A DNA stretch of 64,000 nt from Pleurodeles waltl (GCF_031143425.1 NC_090445.1:819924817-819988816), one strand, 5' to 3'; shown: positions 34,254-46,614, counted from the first letter of the stretch. Notes: generated by a model from the letters alone, not told the origin. Program-made: numbers and translations.

Positions 34254-36939
34254 TGTAAGGAAATGCCTCCTTTGCATGGTTACCCCCTGACTTTTTGCCT
34301 TTGCTGATGCTATGTTTTGAATTGAAAGTGTGCTGAGGCCTGCTAACCAGGCCCCAGCACCAGTGTTCTTTCCCTAACCTGTACTTTTGTATCCACAATT
34401 GGCACACCCTGGCATCCAGATAAGTCCCTTGTAAATGGTACCCCTGGTACCAAGGGCCCTGATGCCAAGGAAGGTCTCTAAGGGCTGCAGCATGACTTAT
34501 GCCACCCTGGAGACCCCTCACTCAGCACAGACACACTGCTTGCCAGCTGGTGTGTGCTGGTGAGAACAAAACGAGTAAGTCGACATGGCACTCCCCTCAG
34601 GGTGCCATGCCAGCCTCTCACTGCCTATGCAGGTATAGATAAGTCACCCCTCTAGCAGGCCTTACAGCCCTAAGGCAGGGTGCACTATACCATAGGTGAG
34701 GGCACCAGTGCATGAGCACTGTGCCCCTACAGTGTCTAAGCAAAACCTTAGACATTGTAAGTGCAGGGTAGCCATAAGAGTATATGGTCTGGGAGTCTGT
34801 TTTACACGAACTCCACAGCACCATAATGGCTACACTGAAAACTGGGAAGTTTGGTATCAAACTTCTCAGCACAATAAATGCACACTGATGCCAGTGTACA
34901 TTTTATTGTAAAATACACCCCAGAGGGCACCTTAGAGGTGCCCCCTGAAACCTTAACCGACTGTCTGTGTAGACTGACTGGTTCCAGCAGCCTGCCACAA
35001 CCGAGACATGTTGCTGGCCCCATGGGGAGAGTGCCTTTGTCACTCTGAGGCCAGTAACAAAGCCTGCACTGGGTGGAGATGCTAACACCTCCCCCAGGCA
35101 GGAGCTGTAACACCTGGCGGTGAGCCTCAAAGGCTCACCCCCTTTGTTCCAGCACCACAGGGCACTCCAGCTAGAGGAGTTGCCCGCCCCCTCCGGCCAC
35201 GGCCCCACTTTTGGCAGCAAGGCCGTGGGAAATAATGAGAATAACAAGGAGGAGTCACTGGCCAGTCAGGACAGCCCCTAAGGTGTCCTGAGCTGAAGTG
35301 ACTCCAACTTTTAGAAATCCTCCATCTTGCAGATGGAGGATTCCTCAATAGGATTAGGGATGTGACCCCCTCCCCTTGGGAGGAGGCACAAAGAGGGTGT
35401 ACCCACCCTCAGGGCTAGTAGCCATTGGCTACTAACCCCCCAGACCTAAACACGCCCTTAAATTTAGTATTTAAGGGCTTCCCTGAACCTAAAGATTTAG
35501 ATTCCTGAAACTACAAGAAGAAGAGGACTACTGAGCTGGAAAACCCCTGCAGAAGAAGAACAGAAGACACCAACTGCTTTGGCCCCAGTCTTACCGGCCT
35601 GTCTCCTGCCTTCCAAAGAAACCTGCTCCAGCGACGCTTTCCAAAGGACCAGCGACCCCTGAATCCTCAGAGGATTGCCCTGCTTCAAGAAAGACAAGAG
35701 ACTCCCGAGGACAGCGGCACTGCTCCAAAAGAACTGCAACTTTGTTACAGAGGAGCAGATTTAAAGAGCCCTGCAACTCCCCGCAAGAAGCGTTAGACTT
35801 GCAACACTGCACCCGGCGACCCCGACTCGACTGGTGGAGAACCAACACCTCAGGGAGGACCCTCCGGCGACTCCGAGTCCGTGAGTAACCAAAGTTGTCC
35901 CCCCTGAGCCCCCACAGCGACGCCTGCAGAGGGAATCCCGAGGCTCCCCCTGACTGCGACTGCCTGAACCTAAAGTCCCGACGGCTGGAAAAGACCCTGC
36001 ACCCGCAGCCCCCAGCACCTGAAGGAACGGAACTTCTGTGCAGGAGTGACCCCCAGGAGGCCCTCTCCCTTGCCCAGGTGGTGGCTACGCCGAGGAGCCC
36101 CCCCCTTGCCTGCCTGCACCGCTGAAGAGACCCCTTGGTCTCCCATTGAAACCTACAGAGAACCAGACGCTTGTTTGCACACTGCACCCGGCTGCCCCCG
36201 CGCTGCTGAGGGTGTACTTTCTGTGTGGACTTGTGTCCCCCCCGGTGCCCTCCAAAACCCCCCTGGTCTGCCCTCCGAAGACGCGGGTACTTACCTGCTG
36301 GCAGACTGGAACCGGGGCACCCCCTTCTCTCCATTGAAGCCTATGTGTTTTGGGCACCTCTTTGACCTCTGCACCTGACCGGCCCTGAGCTGCTGGTGTG
36401 GTAACTTTGGGGTTGCTCTGAACCTCCAACGGTGGGCTACCTTGGACCCAAAACTGAGACCTGTAAGTGATTTACTTACCTGTTAAAAATAACAATACTT
36501 ACCTCCCCCAGGAACTGTGAAAATTGCACTGTGTCCACTTTTAAAACAGCTTATTGTGTTTTATGTGAAAAGTATATATGCTACTGTAATTATTCAAAGT
36601 TCCTAAAGTACTTACCTGCAATACCTTTCAAATGAGATATTACATGTAGAATTTGAACCTGTGGTTCTTAAAATAAACTAAGAAAATATATTTTTCTATA
36701 ACAAAACCTATTGGCTGGATTTGTCTCTGAGTGTGTGTTCCTCATTTATTGCCTGTGTGTATGTACAACAAATGCTTAACACTACTCCTTGGATAAGCCT
36801 ACTGCTCGACCACACTACCACAAAATAGAGCATTAGTATTATCTCTTTTTGCCACTATCTTATCTCTAAGGGGAACCCTTGGACTCTGTGCATACTATTC
36901 CTTACTTTGAAATAGTGCATACAGAGCCAACTTCCTACA
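34254..36939 (+). mobile_element. LTR-like element, family II, 2.69 kb, 5-bp target duplication
   Basis: It begins TGTAAGGAAATGCC and ends CCAACTTCCTACA. CTGTC lies on both sides (34249-34253 and 36940-36944). A TATA-like TATTTAAGGG is at 35469-35478 and AATAAA at about 36671. These are in promoter-to-polyA order, but there is no gag-pol. The longest frame (247 aa, minus, 35591-36334) is Arg/Gly/Ser-rich with no family features. It is best explained as a very long solo LTR. The insertion splits a DIRS between RT and RNase H. The copy at 62685-64000 is the same family. Confidence 0.78.
35469..35478 (+). promoter_or_regulatory. TATA-like box of LTR-like family II
   Basis: TATTTAAGGG is preserved at 63899-63908 in the second family copy, with the same flanks on both sides (CCTTAAATTTAG before, CTGAACCTAA after). 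A start site about 25-30 bp downstream is inferred. Confidence 0.5.
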
Positions 36940-36944
36940 CTGTC

Positions 36945-37700
36945 CAACAACACTAAGTCTTCCAGTTGACCCTGTGCCTGAGACCATGGACGAGGCAGAC
37001 AGTGTTGAAGGGGATGCATGTGAAGTCTGGCATGGGGTACAATGGCAATACAGACTGCCATCATCCCTAGCAGGCGTATGAATGTCCTTACTGTGTATGA
37101 CTGGTTTTCTGTTAACTGAGAAATCAATGAGTGAAAAGTTTGAAAACAGGCTGGGCTGGGGAAGGCTAGCCCTAACTGTGTATTGAGAACGATACCTAGA
37201 TAAGGTTGCATTTGAAGCGGTTAGAGATGGGATTTGAGATAACCGATTGTGAATCCCAGAGTGTATAAGAGATTGATTGTGAGTGGAGTATGATGTTGAC
37301 ATTGTTGTAAGGTGCTGGCTTTGATAAGCCAGTCGTCCAAGTAAGGGAAGACATGAATGTGTTGTCTTCTGCGGTGTACAGCAACTAATGCAAGGCACTT
37401 GGTGAATACTCTAGGAGAAGTTGTAACCCCAAAGGGTAAGACCTTGAACTGGTAATGTTTTCCTGCCACCACAAATCTGAGGTATTTGCTGTGTGCTAGA
37501 TGGATGGTAAAGTGAAAGTAGGCGTCTTTTAGAACTAACGCTGTCATAAAATCACCTTGTTGGAAAAGGGGGAACGACATCTTGAAGAGTGACCATATGG
37601 AAATATTCTGATAAAATGTACTGGTTTAGTGGTCTGAGATCTAGAATTGGCCTGAGTGAACCGTCTTTGTTGGGTATAAGAAAGTATACTCCAGAACCTT
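36945..37700 (-). pseudogene. DIRS reverse transcriptase relic
   Basis: One frame reads YFLIPNKDGSLRPILDLRPL followed by VTLQDVVPPF. A one-base shift near 37565 then leads to QQGDFMTALVLKDAYFHF, VLPFGVTTSPRVFTKCLALV and FPYLDDWLIKA (YLDD active site kept), then LYTLGFTIGYLKSHL. After another shift, a thumb-like stretch TFIRLLGMMAV and HARLHMHPLQ follows. The relic stops at the LTR-like insertion. Confidence 0.9.
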
Positions 37701-37949
37701 GATTTTTTAACAGGACTTGCTCTATGGCTCCATTGAGGATAAGATACTGTGCTTCCTCTTTAAAAAGCGTGAGATGTTCTTGTGAAAGTGTTTTGAGTGT
37801 GAGGGGGTATGTTTGGTGGAGTGGAAATGAGCTCCAAACAGTAATTATTTTAGATAATGGAAATAAACCACTGCTCGGTGGTGCCCATTGTAGGTAAAAA
37901 TGTTGAAGTCTTACCTCTACAGGAGTGGTGTGTAGCGGTAGAAGGTGGA

Positions 37950-39640
37950 GGCAGTCATCGTTTGGCAGTTGAGATGGAGCCTATAGAATTGGATGTCCTT
38001 CCTCTGCCTCTAGTATTGTTCCCTCTGTCTGAACCTCAATAAAATCCCCTTGTGTAGGTCTGAGAGGTAGTCTTGGCTTGTATGGCAGACTGGTCCGTAA
38101 AGGATGACCTAAACCCTCTTGTGAAGCCTGGACGTTGAAAACTGCAACATTGTGTTGCGGCTTGGAGGGCTCCCATTGCTTTAGTGGTTTCACTATTTTT
38201 TTTAGTTTTTCTAAAGTTATGTCGACTTGTGTGCTGAAAAGGTGCTCCTTAACAAAGGGCATGTGTAAGACTGACTGCTGAACGTCCGGTTTAAATCCGG
38301 AGCATCTAAGCCGAGCATGGCGTCTAATAATGACGCTGGTATTAATGCTGCGTGCAGCTGCATCAGCAGCATCTAATGAGCACATGATGTAATTGTGATG
38401 GTTTGCCTTTCTGCTACAATTTCAGAACCCCTTTTTTTATGCTCCTGAGGGAGATACTGAAGGATCTATTCCATGGCATCCTAGTGCAACCTGCCAAAGT
38501 GTGCCAGTAAAGCCCGCAATGCACCAGTGGCTGGCTGCCTCCTGTGCAACCCTTTTGCCTGCCGCATCTAACTTTTTGCTTTATCGGGGTTGGAGGGGAA
38601 TGTGTCCTCTGTAGATTGGCTATTGGCTCTTTTGCGTGCAGTTGACATGACAATGGAATTTGGAGATATTTGCAGTTTTATAAACAAAGGATCAGTGAGT
38701 GCAGCATTATATTTTTTTATCAACTTGGGGAGTGATAATGCGTGCTCATACTGGCTTCTTGAAGATCTCATCCACATGCCTAAGCATGCCTGGGAGCATT
38801 GGCAGGAACTGACTTTTTCAAGTGTTGTGACATGGGTGCCAAACAGAAAGTCATCCTCAATAGGATGTGTGTGCATTGTTACATTATGAAATGCAACTGC
38901 CCCAGCTATGACTTGCCCGTATGAGGTAGAATCTTCAGGTGGTGATGGATCTGGATCATTAGGTGTAATAGGATCCGGATCATGTGTCCCTGGAATCCTG
39001 GTCATCTAGCATGTCTCCTAAATCCTGTGTCCCATGTGGGGGGAAATTTGGTGGTGGAGAAGGAGGTGGAGGTGGCCTCATGAAAAGTAAATTTTCTTTT
39101 TATAGGGACGGAGGTGATGCTAGAATATGACCTGTTCCCTCTGAAGCCGGCATTGATGGGCGTCCATGGCTTTTAAAATTGGTTCCTCCAGTGAAGGGGT
39201 GGTAGAAAACTGTCCAGAATCCGCAGGAGTGGAAACGTTTTTTTTTTTTTTCTTTTTCCAGCTCTAAATTTATTGGTCGGGCGGTGGCGTTGGCACCAAA
39301 ACAGCGGAGGGTAGTTTTATGGTTGGTACTGAAGTGGTCGGCACCGAAGCAGGGTGTTCAGCTGGCCAGCTCAATGCTGAGGTGGTGCTTATAGACCCAG
39401 GGGTCGATGCCAAAGTTTTTCAGTGCCGAAAGGAAAGGCAGGGCATCCGAAACAGTTTCTTGGATCCAACCATGGCCGGAAGGCAGTGGCGGACCAGTGA
39501 CCTCTTTAGATGTGGTTTCAACAGTTTTGGTTGTGGGTCAGGGACCCTTGTACTCATGGTCTGCGCTGACGGCAATTCCTGGCTCTCGATGTCGGACTCA
39601 ATGTCAGAGTCAGAGTTTAGGAATGAAAAGGCCTCCTCTA
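37950..39640 (-). pseudogene. DIRS gag relic
   Basis: The frame at 38568-39005 reads PPEDSTSYGQVIAGAVAFHN, HPIEDDFLFGTHV and STARKRANSQST. The frame at 37981-38385 reads SLDAADAAARSINTSVIIRR and RLRCSGFKPDVQQSVLHMPF. These are recurrent DIRS gag blocks in the right order. The upstream part (39.1-39.64 kb) is frameshifted, with a serine/acid-rich stretch and a T-run at 39238-39251. Confidence 0.8.
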
Positions 39641-39647
39641 AAAATCA

Positions 39648-42060
39648 GGCTCTCTAGAGGTAGCTGTGGATCAGCAGCCAAGGCTTATCTAGGAGACATG
39701 CAAAGCTCATGCAAATCCACTGTAGTCACACATCACTTACCCATATGAAAGAAAACACTCAGTTGTACAAAAATAAAGGTACTTTAGTTTTGGTCACACA
39801 ATACAACAAAGTACTAGAAGGGCAACCCTCCAATAGGAAGTAAGTAATACTATATACAATAAGCATAGAAAAGGTTAGAAAACAGTGCAAATACCAATAA
39901 GCAATAGTGACCCTGAGGGAAGCCCAAACCATATACCAAAAAAATGGAATACAAACACAGGTCCCCCACCTAGGTAAGTGGAATGTGTAGAGGGGAGCTG
40001 GGAGTACTAGAAAACAACAGAGGTAAGTAACACAGTACCTCCCCAACCCCCCAAATTGACCAGGAAAGCAGGAGCAAATCACTGGAATTTCCCCCAAATG
40101 ACCCAAAAGGAAGAAAAAGAAGAAAAGAAGACATCCAGACAAGACTACAAGAAACCAGCGGTGGATTACTGGAGAGAAAACCTGTGGAGAGTGGGGACCA
40201 AGTCCAAAAGTTACTATGGAGTCCAGGAGGAGTAGGAGCAACTACCCACCCAGCTGTACTTGCAGGAGTTGGTCGACTGTGAGGAAGATAAGGTCAGCAC
40301 TGCAGTCCTGGAGTCAGAGAAGAGTTCCTGATGGATGCAGAAGATGTCCCACGCTTGAGTGAAGATTGCAGATGGGTGTTGGTGCAGGACTTCCACCAAC
40401 AAGCCTTGGCAAAGGAAAATTTACAGTTAGTGAAAAAGTGGTGCTGCCTGGGGCCGGCAAGGCACAGGAGAACTCAACCCCAGAGGGGGAATCAGAGGGG
40501 ACCCTCAGTGACACAGAGAGCCCACAGAAGCGGAGGCAGCACCCACAGGAGTCCCACAGAACGGGGACACAAGTCGCAGAAGGAACCTACGCAACACTAC
40601 AGAAAGGGATCCACGCCACAGGAGAACCACGCAGAGGGCTGTGCATCGCAGAAAGGAGTGCTGGGGACAGGAGCTACATGTCGCCTGAGGATTGCTTGGA
40701 GGAGATGCAAACAAGTCTTGGCAGCTGCAAGAGATGCAGTGCACAGGAGTACTGTCCTGCAAGTGAAGGCAAGGGCTTACCTCCACCAAAGTTGGACAGC
40801 TGGCAGAGAGGACTATTCCGGACCACCACCTATGATGCAGGATCTACGCAGCTTGAGATGAGGGGAGATCAACGCAGACGGTCGTCATTGCAGCAGGTGC
40901 CTGCAGATGCAGATGATTGACTCCTTCACTCAAAGGGAGATTCCTTCTTTCTTCTAGTGCAGACTGAAGACACGCCACCCTCAGTGGATGCACAGCAGGT
41001 GGAAATGTTGCAGTTGCTGGCAGTAGCCCTGGAAACAATGTTGAAGAAGAGTTCTTCTTGTTGGAGGCAGATTGTCGGGTACTGGAGGGTCCAGTCGCAG
41101 TTCCGGAGGCCAGAAGTCGAAGTGAGGGTTGCAGCGGAATCCTGATGGAATCTTGCGAGCTAAATCTCAGGACCCACCCAAGAGAGAGACCCTACATAGC
41201 TCTGAAAGGGGGATAGGCCACCTAGCCAGGTAAGCACCTATCAGGAGAGTGGCTCTGACGTCACCTGCCTGGCCACTCAGATGCTCCCAGAGGTCCTTTC
41301 CAACCTTGGATTCAAGATGGCAGAACCCAGGGACTCTCCGGAGGAGCTCTGGGCACCACCCCTGGGATGGTGATGGACATTGTCCAGTTTTGCACCAGAT
41401 CAGGGACGGGGGGGGTCCCTGAACTGGTGTGGACTGGTTTATGCACAGAGGGCACCAAATGTGCCCTTCAAACCATACCAGTGGCTTGGGGAGGCTACCC
41501 CTCCCAAGCCAGTCACACCTATTTCCAAAGGGAGAGGTTGTTACCTCCCTCTCCCAAAGGAAATCCTTTGTTCTGCATTGCTGATCGAGCCGCAGGAGGG
41601 CAGAAATTGGCAGCAGCTTGGGCTGCCCGGACAACCCTGTAAGACTGGTGGTAGCAATGCTGGGGGTCCTCTAAGGAGACCCCAGACTGCATGGAATCAT
41701 ACTTCCAATACTTGCAACAGTATTAGGGTATGAATCCGACATGTTTGATACCAAACATGCCTAGGTTCAGAGTTACCATTATGTAGCTGGACAAAGGTAG
41801 TGACCTATGTCCAGTACATGCATAAAATGGCATCCATGCACTCACAAAGTCCAGGAAAATGGAGCTGGAGTTCTCGGGGGCACCTCTGCTATTGCAGGGG
41901 TGCCCTCACACGCAGGTACTTGCACCCTGCCCCCTGGTCTAGGAGTGCCTGCCACAGGGGTGACTTACATTGACACCCTTTCACGCTGGCTACACTGGCA
42001 GAACACTTTGCATGGGCGCCCTACAGGTGGTATAATACATGCTGCAACTCATAGGGATCC
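39648..42060 (-). mobile_element. LTR-like element, family I, minus orientation, truncated at both ends
   Basis: Its reverse complement aligns with the element at 16572-19639: CCCTATG.G.TGCAGCAT near the 5' side, CAGGTGACGTCAGAG (41256-41263), and AAATAAAGTACCTTTA (about 39770-39785). The GCTTTGCATGTCTCCTAG block is at 39693-39710. It lacks the first ~415 bp, where an L2 now lies, and the last ~110 bp next to the DIRS. The plus-strand frames of 176 and 184 aa inside are antisense and show no family motifs. Confidence 0.7.
41256..41263 (-). promoter_or_regulatory. CRE/ATF-like octamer, second family-I copy
   Basis: TGACGTCA is preserved at the same place as in the copy at 17870. The downstream block CTGATAGG.GCTTACCTG is also shared. 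Confidence 0.5.
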
Positions 42061-43806
42061 CCTCAATCAATCAGTGTTTGTTAAGCGCAACTACTCACCC
42101 GTGAGGGTCTCAAGGCCCTGATGGTGGGGGTGGTTGGCATTGGGGTGTGGGGTGGGGTGCGTCTATCTCTGTGGTGGTTCTTCGAACAGCCATGTCTTCA
42201 GCTCTTTTGTGAAGTTGATGAGAGGTGTAGTCTGTCTGAGGTGGGGCGTAGGGCGTTCCAGGCTGTGGTGGCGAGGTAGGAGAATAAGCGTCCCCCTGTT
42301 CTTGTTTTTCTGATGCGGGGTACTTCGGCGAGAGAGAGCTGAGCTGAGAATAGGGTCCTGTGGGGTACGTGGAAATTGAGTTGCCTATTCAGGAAGCCTG
42401 GTCCACTGTCGTGGAGGGCTCTGTGTGCGTCGGTGAGGATCTTGAAGGTGATTCTTTTCTCTATGGGGAGCCAGTGTAGTGTGCGCAGGTGCTGGGAGAT
42501 GTGACAGTGTTGAGTTAGGTCAAGGACCAGTCTGGCGGTGGCGTTCTGGATGTTCTGTAGTTTGCGGTGAGTTTCTTGTTGATTCCAGTGTAGAGCACAT
42601 TGCCGTAGTCCAGTCTGCTGATAATGAGGGCGTGTGTGATGGTCTTTCTGTGTTCGAGGGAGATCAGTTTGAATGTCTAGCACAGGAGGCGAAGGGTGCA
42701 GAAGCAGATGGGTGCGACTGAGTTGATTTGGCGGTCCACGCTGAGTTTGGAGTCCAGGATTATTCAGAGGTTGCGGGCAGGCCTCCGAGGGTTGGGGGCC
42801 ACCATGAGTTGTTCCATGCGTCAAGTTGAGGGCCCATGATGAGTACTTCAGTTTTGTCTGCGTTGAGTTGTAGGCAGCTGCTTTTCATCCAGTTGGCGAC
42901 TGCTCCCATGCCTTTGCGGAAGTTGTGTCTGGCTGTGTTGGGTTCGTTGGATAGGGAGAGGATGAGTTGGGTGTCATCAGCGTAGGAGACGATGTTGAGC
43001 CCATAGTTTCTGATGACGGAGGCTAGAGGGGCAATGTAGATGTTAAACAGCATTGGGCTGAGATAGGATCCCTTGGGAACTCCGCAGGTGGTAAGTGTGG
43101 GGTCTGGTGGGGGAGGTGTTACTCATTAAGGAGGAAAGATCAGATCCAGTCGAGGGCCTTGTCTCAGATGCCAGCCTCGTGAAGTCTGCATATCAGGCTT
43201 GTGGGGTCTTCGGAGTTAGACTTGTGGACGATGGTGATTTCACCTCCTCCCCCCCAGGTGGCTGGGGTGGTCTTTCCGGGTGATCTTGTATCCTTGTGGA
43301 ATGGAAATGTCTGGGCCAGAAGTGGTGTTGGTCTCCAGGTTTCGCCGAGGAATGCGACATCTGGGGTGGTGCGGTCAAGGAGGTCCCATATTTCCGTAGC
43401 GTGTTGGTGGAGGAAGCGGATGTTGAGGAGGATTTATTTCAGGATTTTCGGTGTGGGTGTGTTGTTGCAGGTGGGTTGTGCCGGGTCAAAGGTCTTGGTG
43501 GTGGTGAAGGATTGGCAGCAGCGGAGGCAGCTGAAGGGTCCGTCGGTGTTGCCGTTGATGAGGGCTTGCAGTTGTTGTTGCCTCCTGGATTGAGTGCGTG
43601 GAGTGCTGCTGGCATGTAGAGGCGGCGGGTGGGAGGTCCAGGGGGTCCTGGTCATGGGCGCGGATGGGCTTGCCTTTGGCGCGACAGCGGCCGCCATTAA
43701 GTAGGGAGAGGGGGAGGGGGAAGAGAGGACAGCTGGGAGGCAGGAGCGGGAAAAACGGTGCGAAAAAGGGGGTGGGGCTGTGGGGGGCAGCAGCTGCAGG
43801 GAGACG
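42061..43806 (-). mobile_element. L2-type LINE with an internal deletion, minus strand
   Basis: The 3' end is at 42061, with (TCAA)-like repeats and the tail AAGCGCAACTACTCACCCGT on the plus strand. The 5' end is GC-rich near 43806. Upstream it reads ILLNIRFLHQHATEIWDLLD and PDVAFLGETW (endonuclease start). It then jumps near 43200 to DLHEAG-like RT sequence. Most of the endonuclease and the RT fingers are gone. It lies in the same orientation as SLK. Confidence 0.8.
42198..43053 (-). pseudogene. L2 reverse transcriptase C-terminal half relic
   Basis: The frame at 42760-43053 reads MLFNIYIAPLASVIRNYGL, then IVSYADDTQLILSL (YADD kept) and SSCLQLNADKTEVLI. The frame at 42198-42824 continues KLQNIQNATARLVLDL, LHWLPIEKRITFKIL and SLAEVPRIRKTRTGGRLFSY. 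This is the L2/CR1-type C-terminus. One frameshift separates the two. Confidence 0.88.
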
Positions 43807-44303
43807 TGTTGTAGTTTAGCAGCGATTAGATTAAGCATTAGCAGAAGACATCTGTATTTGTAACTATTGTGAACATTTCGCGGAATCCATTTTGTATTCA
43901 TGGCAGCCATTTTCTCTGCCACATGCTGCCATATGCTCACCATGTGCTCTGTCCTACCTTTCTGTTAACTACTCTTGAAATCTGCCTAGTGACAAGTTAT
44001 ATTTAGCATCTCCCACTTTCGCACATGCTCAGTAAGGTCTGCAGCTGTTAGTCCTTGAAAATTGTTAGCTCCTCCTACCTGTCGACTGTGCATTTCCACA
44101 TGACCTTATATGTATAGAAGTCTTGCTTCTATAATTGTACCACCTCCTTTTAGCCCCTGCGTGGGTATAAAAGGACCATGCTCTCTCAGTTCAGTGTGCT
44201 ACTTCAGACATTACCTAAGGGTGCTGTTTGAACTGTCGTACCACCTCATGAGGTTAATAAACTTTGTCTTTTATTTCAGTTCCTGTGCCAACTTCTTCCT
44301 ACA
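43807..44303 (+). mobile_element. Possible solo LTR with promoter and polyA signals
   Basis: It starts at TGTTGTAGTTTAGC and ends at TTCTTCCTACA. In between, GGGTATAAAAGGA at about 44164-44176 is a good TATA box, and AATAAA at about 44257 is followed by a T-rich stretch. The size (~500 bp) and order fit an ERV-type LTR. I see no matching flanking duplication and no coding part. It lies between an L2 5' end and a DIRS fragment. Confidence 0.5.
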
Positions 44304-46614
44304 TGGTCTGAAGACTTTGTGCAGAGAAAGGTGAACCCCTTGCACTAGTAGGCCTTGCTGAGGCTTACTTCAACAGAGGGAAGAGTGAAAGTTGGGAAAA
44401 AGAGTGAAAGAGAAATGACAAAGAATGCGAGAAAAATAGGAACAGGAGAGTAAAAAGCATATGAAGAGAGGAATACGATAGAAAAAGCACAGAAAGCGCA
44501 AGAGCACAATACAGCAAGCAGAAAAGCACGAAAAGGAGAAGACAGAGAAAAAGAGGCTGAGGAAACCAGTCCACTATAGTGGTAAATAGAAACACGACGC
44601 CTGCAATTCAGGAGCACCACCTTGAGTGCTAGAACATAAGAAGAATAACACCTGCGAGGAGAACGAACACCACAGCGGGTGTCACACTATAAACAAGAAG
44701 CACACCACTGTAAAGGCGGTAAAAAAAAAAAAGAAAAAAAAAAAAAAACTCAACAGGGGTAAAAAATACAACTGCCCTTGAACAAAGGAACCAAGCCAGA
44801 GGAAGACTGTACCACGAAGCGGCCTTAAGTCTCAGTTCCACCATGTGCATCTCTACAGCGGCGTAAACCCTAGTCGGCATGCATGCTAAAAAAGGAGGTC
44901 CCATCAAAAGACATACCAAGTAAATATGCCTGCACAGCTTCTCAGAAATAAGAGGAACGCAACCATGCCCTTCTTCGCAGAGCTACCGAAGAAGACATAA
45001 TCCTTCCAACAAAATCTGTGGTATCCATACCACATCTGATACTAAGCTTGGCAGACTGCTGACAATCCCATACAAAGGTGTTACAGCATTTCTAGCCTCG
45101 TCAGGCAGAGAAGACAAAATGTGCTCTAATGAGTCCCCCAAAACGTGGATGAAGCGAGCAAGGACACAAAGTATTGACTGAACCCAAGGCAGAACTAGAT
45201 GAAGCAAAAATCTGACAACCAGAAGCATCCAGCTTTCTGGCTTCTCGCTGAGGCAGGACAGGAGGAACCTACTTAAAACTGTGTGCAGCCAAAGCAGTTT
45301 GCACCACAAAGCTTTCAGTAGTTGGATGCCTCCGGAGGCAAGGCAGATCCTCTGGGGCTGGCTTGTGTCTATGTGAGGTAGAGCGCTCCACAGGTGGAGC
45401 GCAAACTGGTTGGGTCCAAACTCCCATTAGGACATCATAAAGAGCCTCACAAATAATGAAAGACCGGCTACACAGAAGACTGGTCAGGATATAAGACATC
45501 AAGCAAAGGGTCCATGGACAATAGCACAGTAGGAAGTTGCAAATGTAACTCTTCCGACAACTGCTTTAACATGCCTGCTGGAGCAGAACTAGCCCCTAAA
45601 GAAGTTGCAGGTGCCATCACCGCTGAAGTTGGCAAGTTAGAACCGGATGCCAGAATTGGAGTTGTAAGGAAACTAACAGGTGTGGAAAAATGAAGCAATA
45701 GGAGGCTGTGCATCAGCACCGATCTAACTCCAGAATCGGAGTCAAAGGGTCCAACGGGCACCGAGGACAAAGCCACCAGAGAGGATCCCGTCAGGGCTCT
45801 CGCCACCTCCATAGTGCCAGAAGGCGCTACAAAAGGAGGGGTAGGCCTAAAAACGGCATGCAAGGACAAGTAATAGTCCCACATCTGGGCCAGAATTGCC
45901 CCAGCGTTGGATAAAGTGGGAGAGACAGCGTTGACTCCAAGGCAGACTCTTCCTCAGAGGAACGGTGGAGCCGCACTGGGGCATTGAAGCCAGAGGAGGA
46001 TGCGACTTCGATCACGGGTGAAGCTTACTTTGAGATGTCGCAGGATCTGGAGACTTCTAAGGATCCGTAGGTGAGCGACTCCTAGAACGGTCACCAGGAT
46101 GAGCTGTGGAAGAATAAGCACTTTGACATGTCTGAGGGTCCTGTGAAGACTGCGACGCCCGCGCCACCAGGAGCTTCAGCAGCTCCCATAACGCCTTAGG
46201 CCTCAACTGTTGTCAGGTGTCTCAATCTTCGGTGTCAGTGCCTAAGCACCACATACAAACAGTATGGGGGTCCGTGACCGACATTTGTCGAGCACAGGAC
46301 ACAGAAGGCTTAAAGCCAGGAGGTATTAACACTGTTCCAGCGTCAAAAATCGCCAAAAGGGAAGGGCCAAAAATGTCCAGAGGTAACTGCTTCTCCGGAT
46401 CTGCGTTGCTGCAAGGAAAATTAGAAAATGACATCAGCGCATTAGAGGCGGGATTATATGGACTCCGCCGATGTCATATCCATAGGATGACGTTGATACG
46501 GAGTCGGACAACACTCTATACCGATGCGCACAGGTACTGCTGAAGATTTTTTCCAAATCCAGTATGGCACCTGGGGAGATTTCTAAGATAAGGAATGTGC
46601 GGCTAGTTGACTAT
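44304..46614 (-). mobile_element. DIRS retrotransposon 5' fragment, minus strand
   Basis: The 5' terminal repeat remnant (46.43-46.61 kb) shows the AAGGAATGTGCGGCTAG motif and GATGTCAT blocks. It is followed by gag reading MSVTDPHTVCMWCLGTDTED (zinc-knuckle-like start) and a Ser/Pro/Leu-rich part (45468-45884). It then reads ILSSLPDEARNAVTPLYG near 45.1 kb, and stops before RT. It is a different subfamily from the 31-39.6 kb copy, because both carry the same gag region. Confidence 0.65.
44380..44760 (+). repeat. Purine-rich stretch with A-runs in the DIRS fragment
   Basis: Bases 44380-44560 are almost all A and G, and 44720-44748 contain two A-runs broken by a G. No coding role is seen. Confidence 0.6.

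Larger units (their letters stand above)
31050..39647 (-). mobile_element. DIRS retrotransposon, most complete copy, split by an LTR-like insertion
   Basis: On the minus strand the order is gag (39.6-37.95 kb), RT (37.7-36.95 kb), LTR-like insertion, RNase H (34.25-33.88 kb), tyrosine recombinase (33.66-32.5 kb), non-coding 3' part, internal complementary region (near 31.34-31.44 kb) and terminal repeat remnant (near 31.06-31.2 kb). This is the canonical DIRS layout. The 5' end is cut by another LTR-like element at about 39648. Frameshifts and a changed catalytic residue show that it is dead. It lies in the same orientation as SLK. Confidence 0.85.

Noticed and set aside
35591..36334. 247-aa open frame, the longest in the window, on the minus strand
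   Set aside because: It is antisense within a GC-rich LTR-like element. It is Arg/Gly/Ser-rich with no domain motifs, and the related copy at 62685 does not extend far enough to test conservation. GC-rich DNA has few stops by chance.
40331..40920. 176- and 184-aa overlapping plus-strand frames
   Set aside because: They lie antisense inside a family-I LTR-like element, overlap in two frames, and resemble no known protein.
44304..44330. Primer-binding site after the LTR-like block at 43807-44303
   Set aside because: The sequence begins TGG, but I cannot match it to a tRNA 3' end, and the following DNA reads as a DIRS gag fragment.
37950..46614. One DIRS element interrupted between 39648 and 44303
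   Set aside because: Both sides contain the same gag middle region with different sequence, so they are two copies of different subfamilies.
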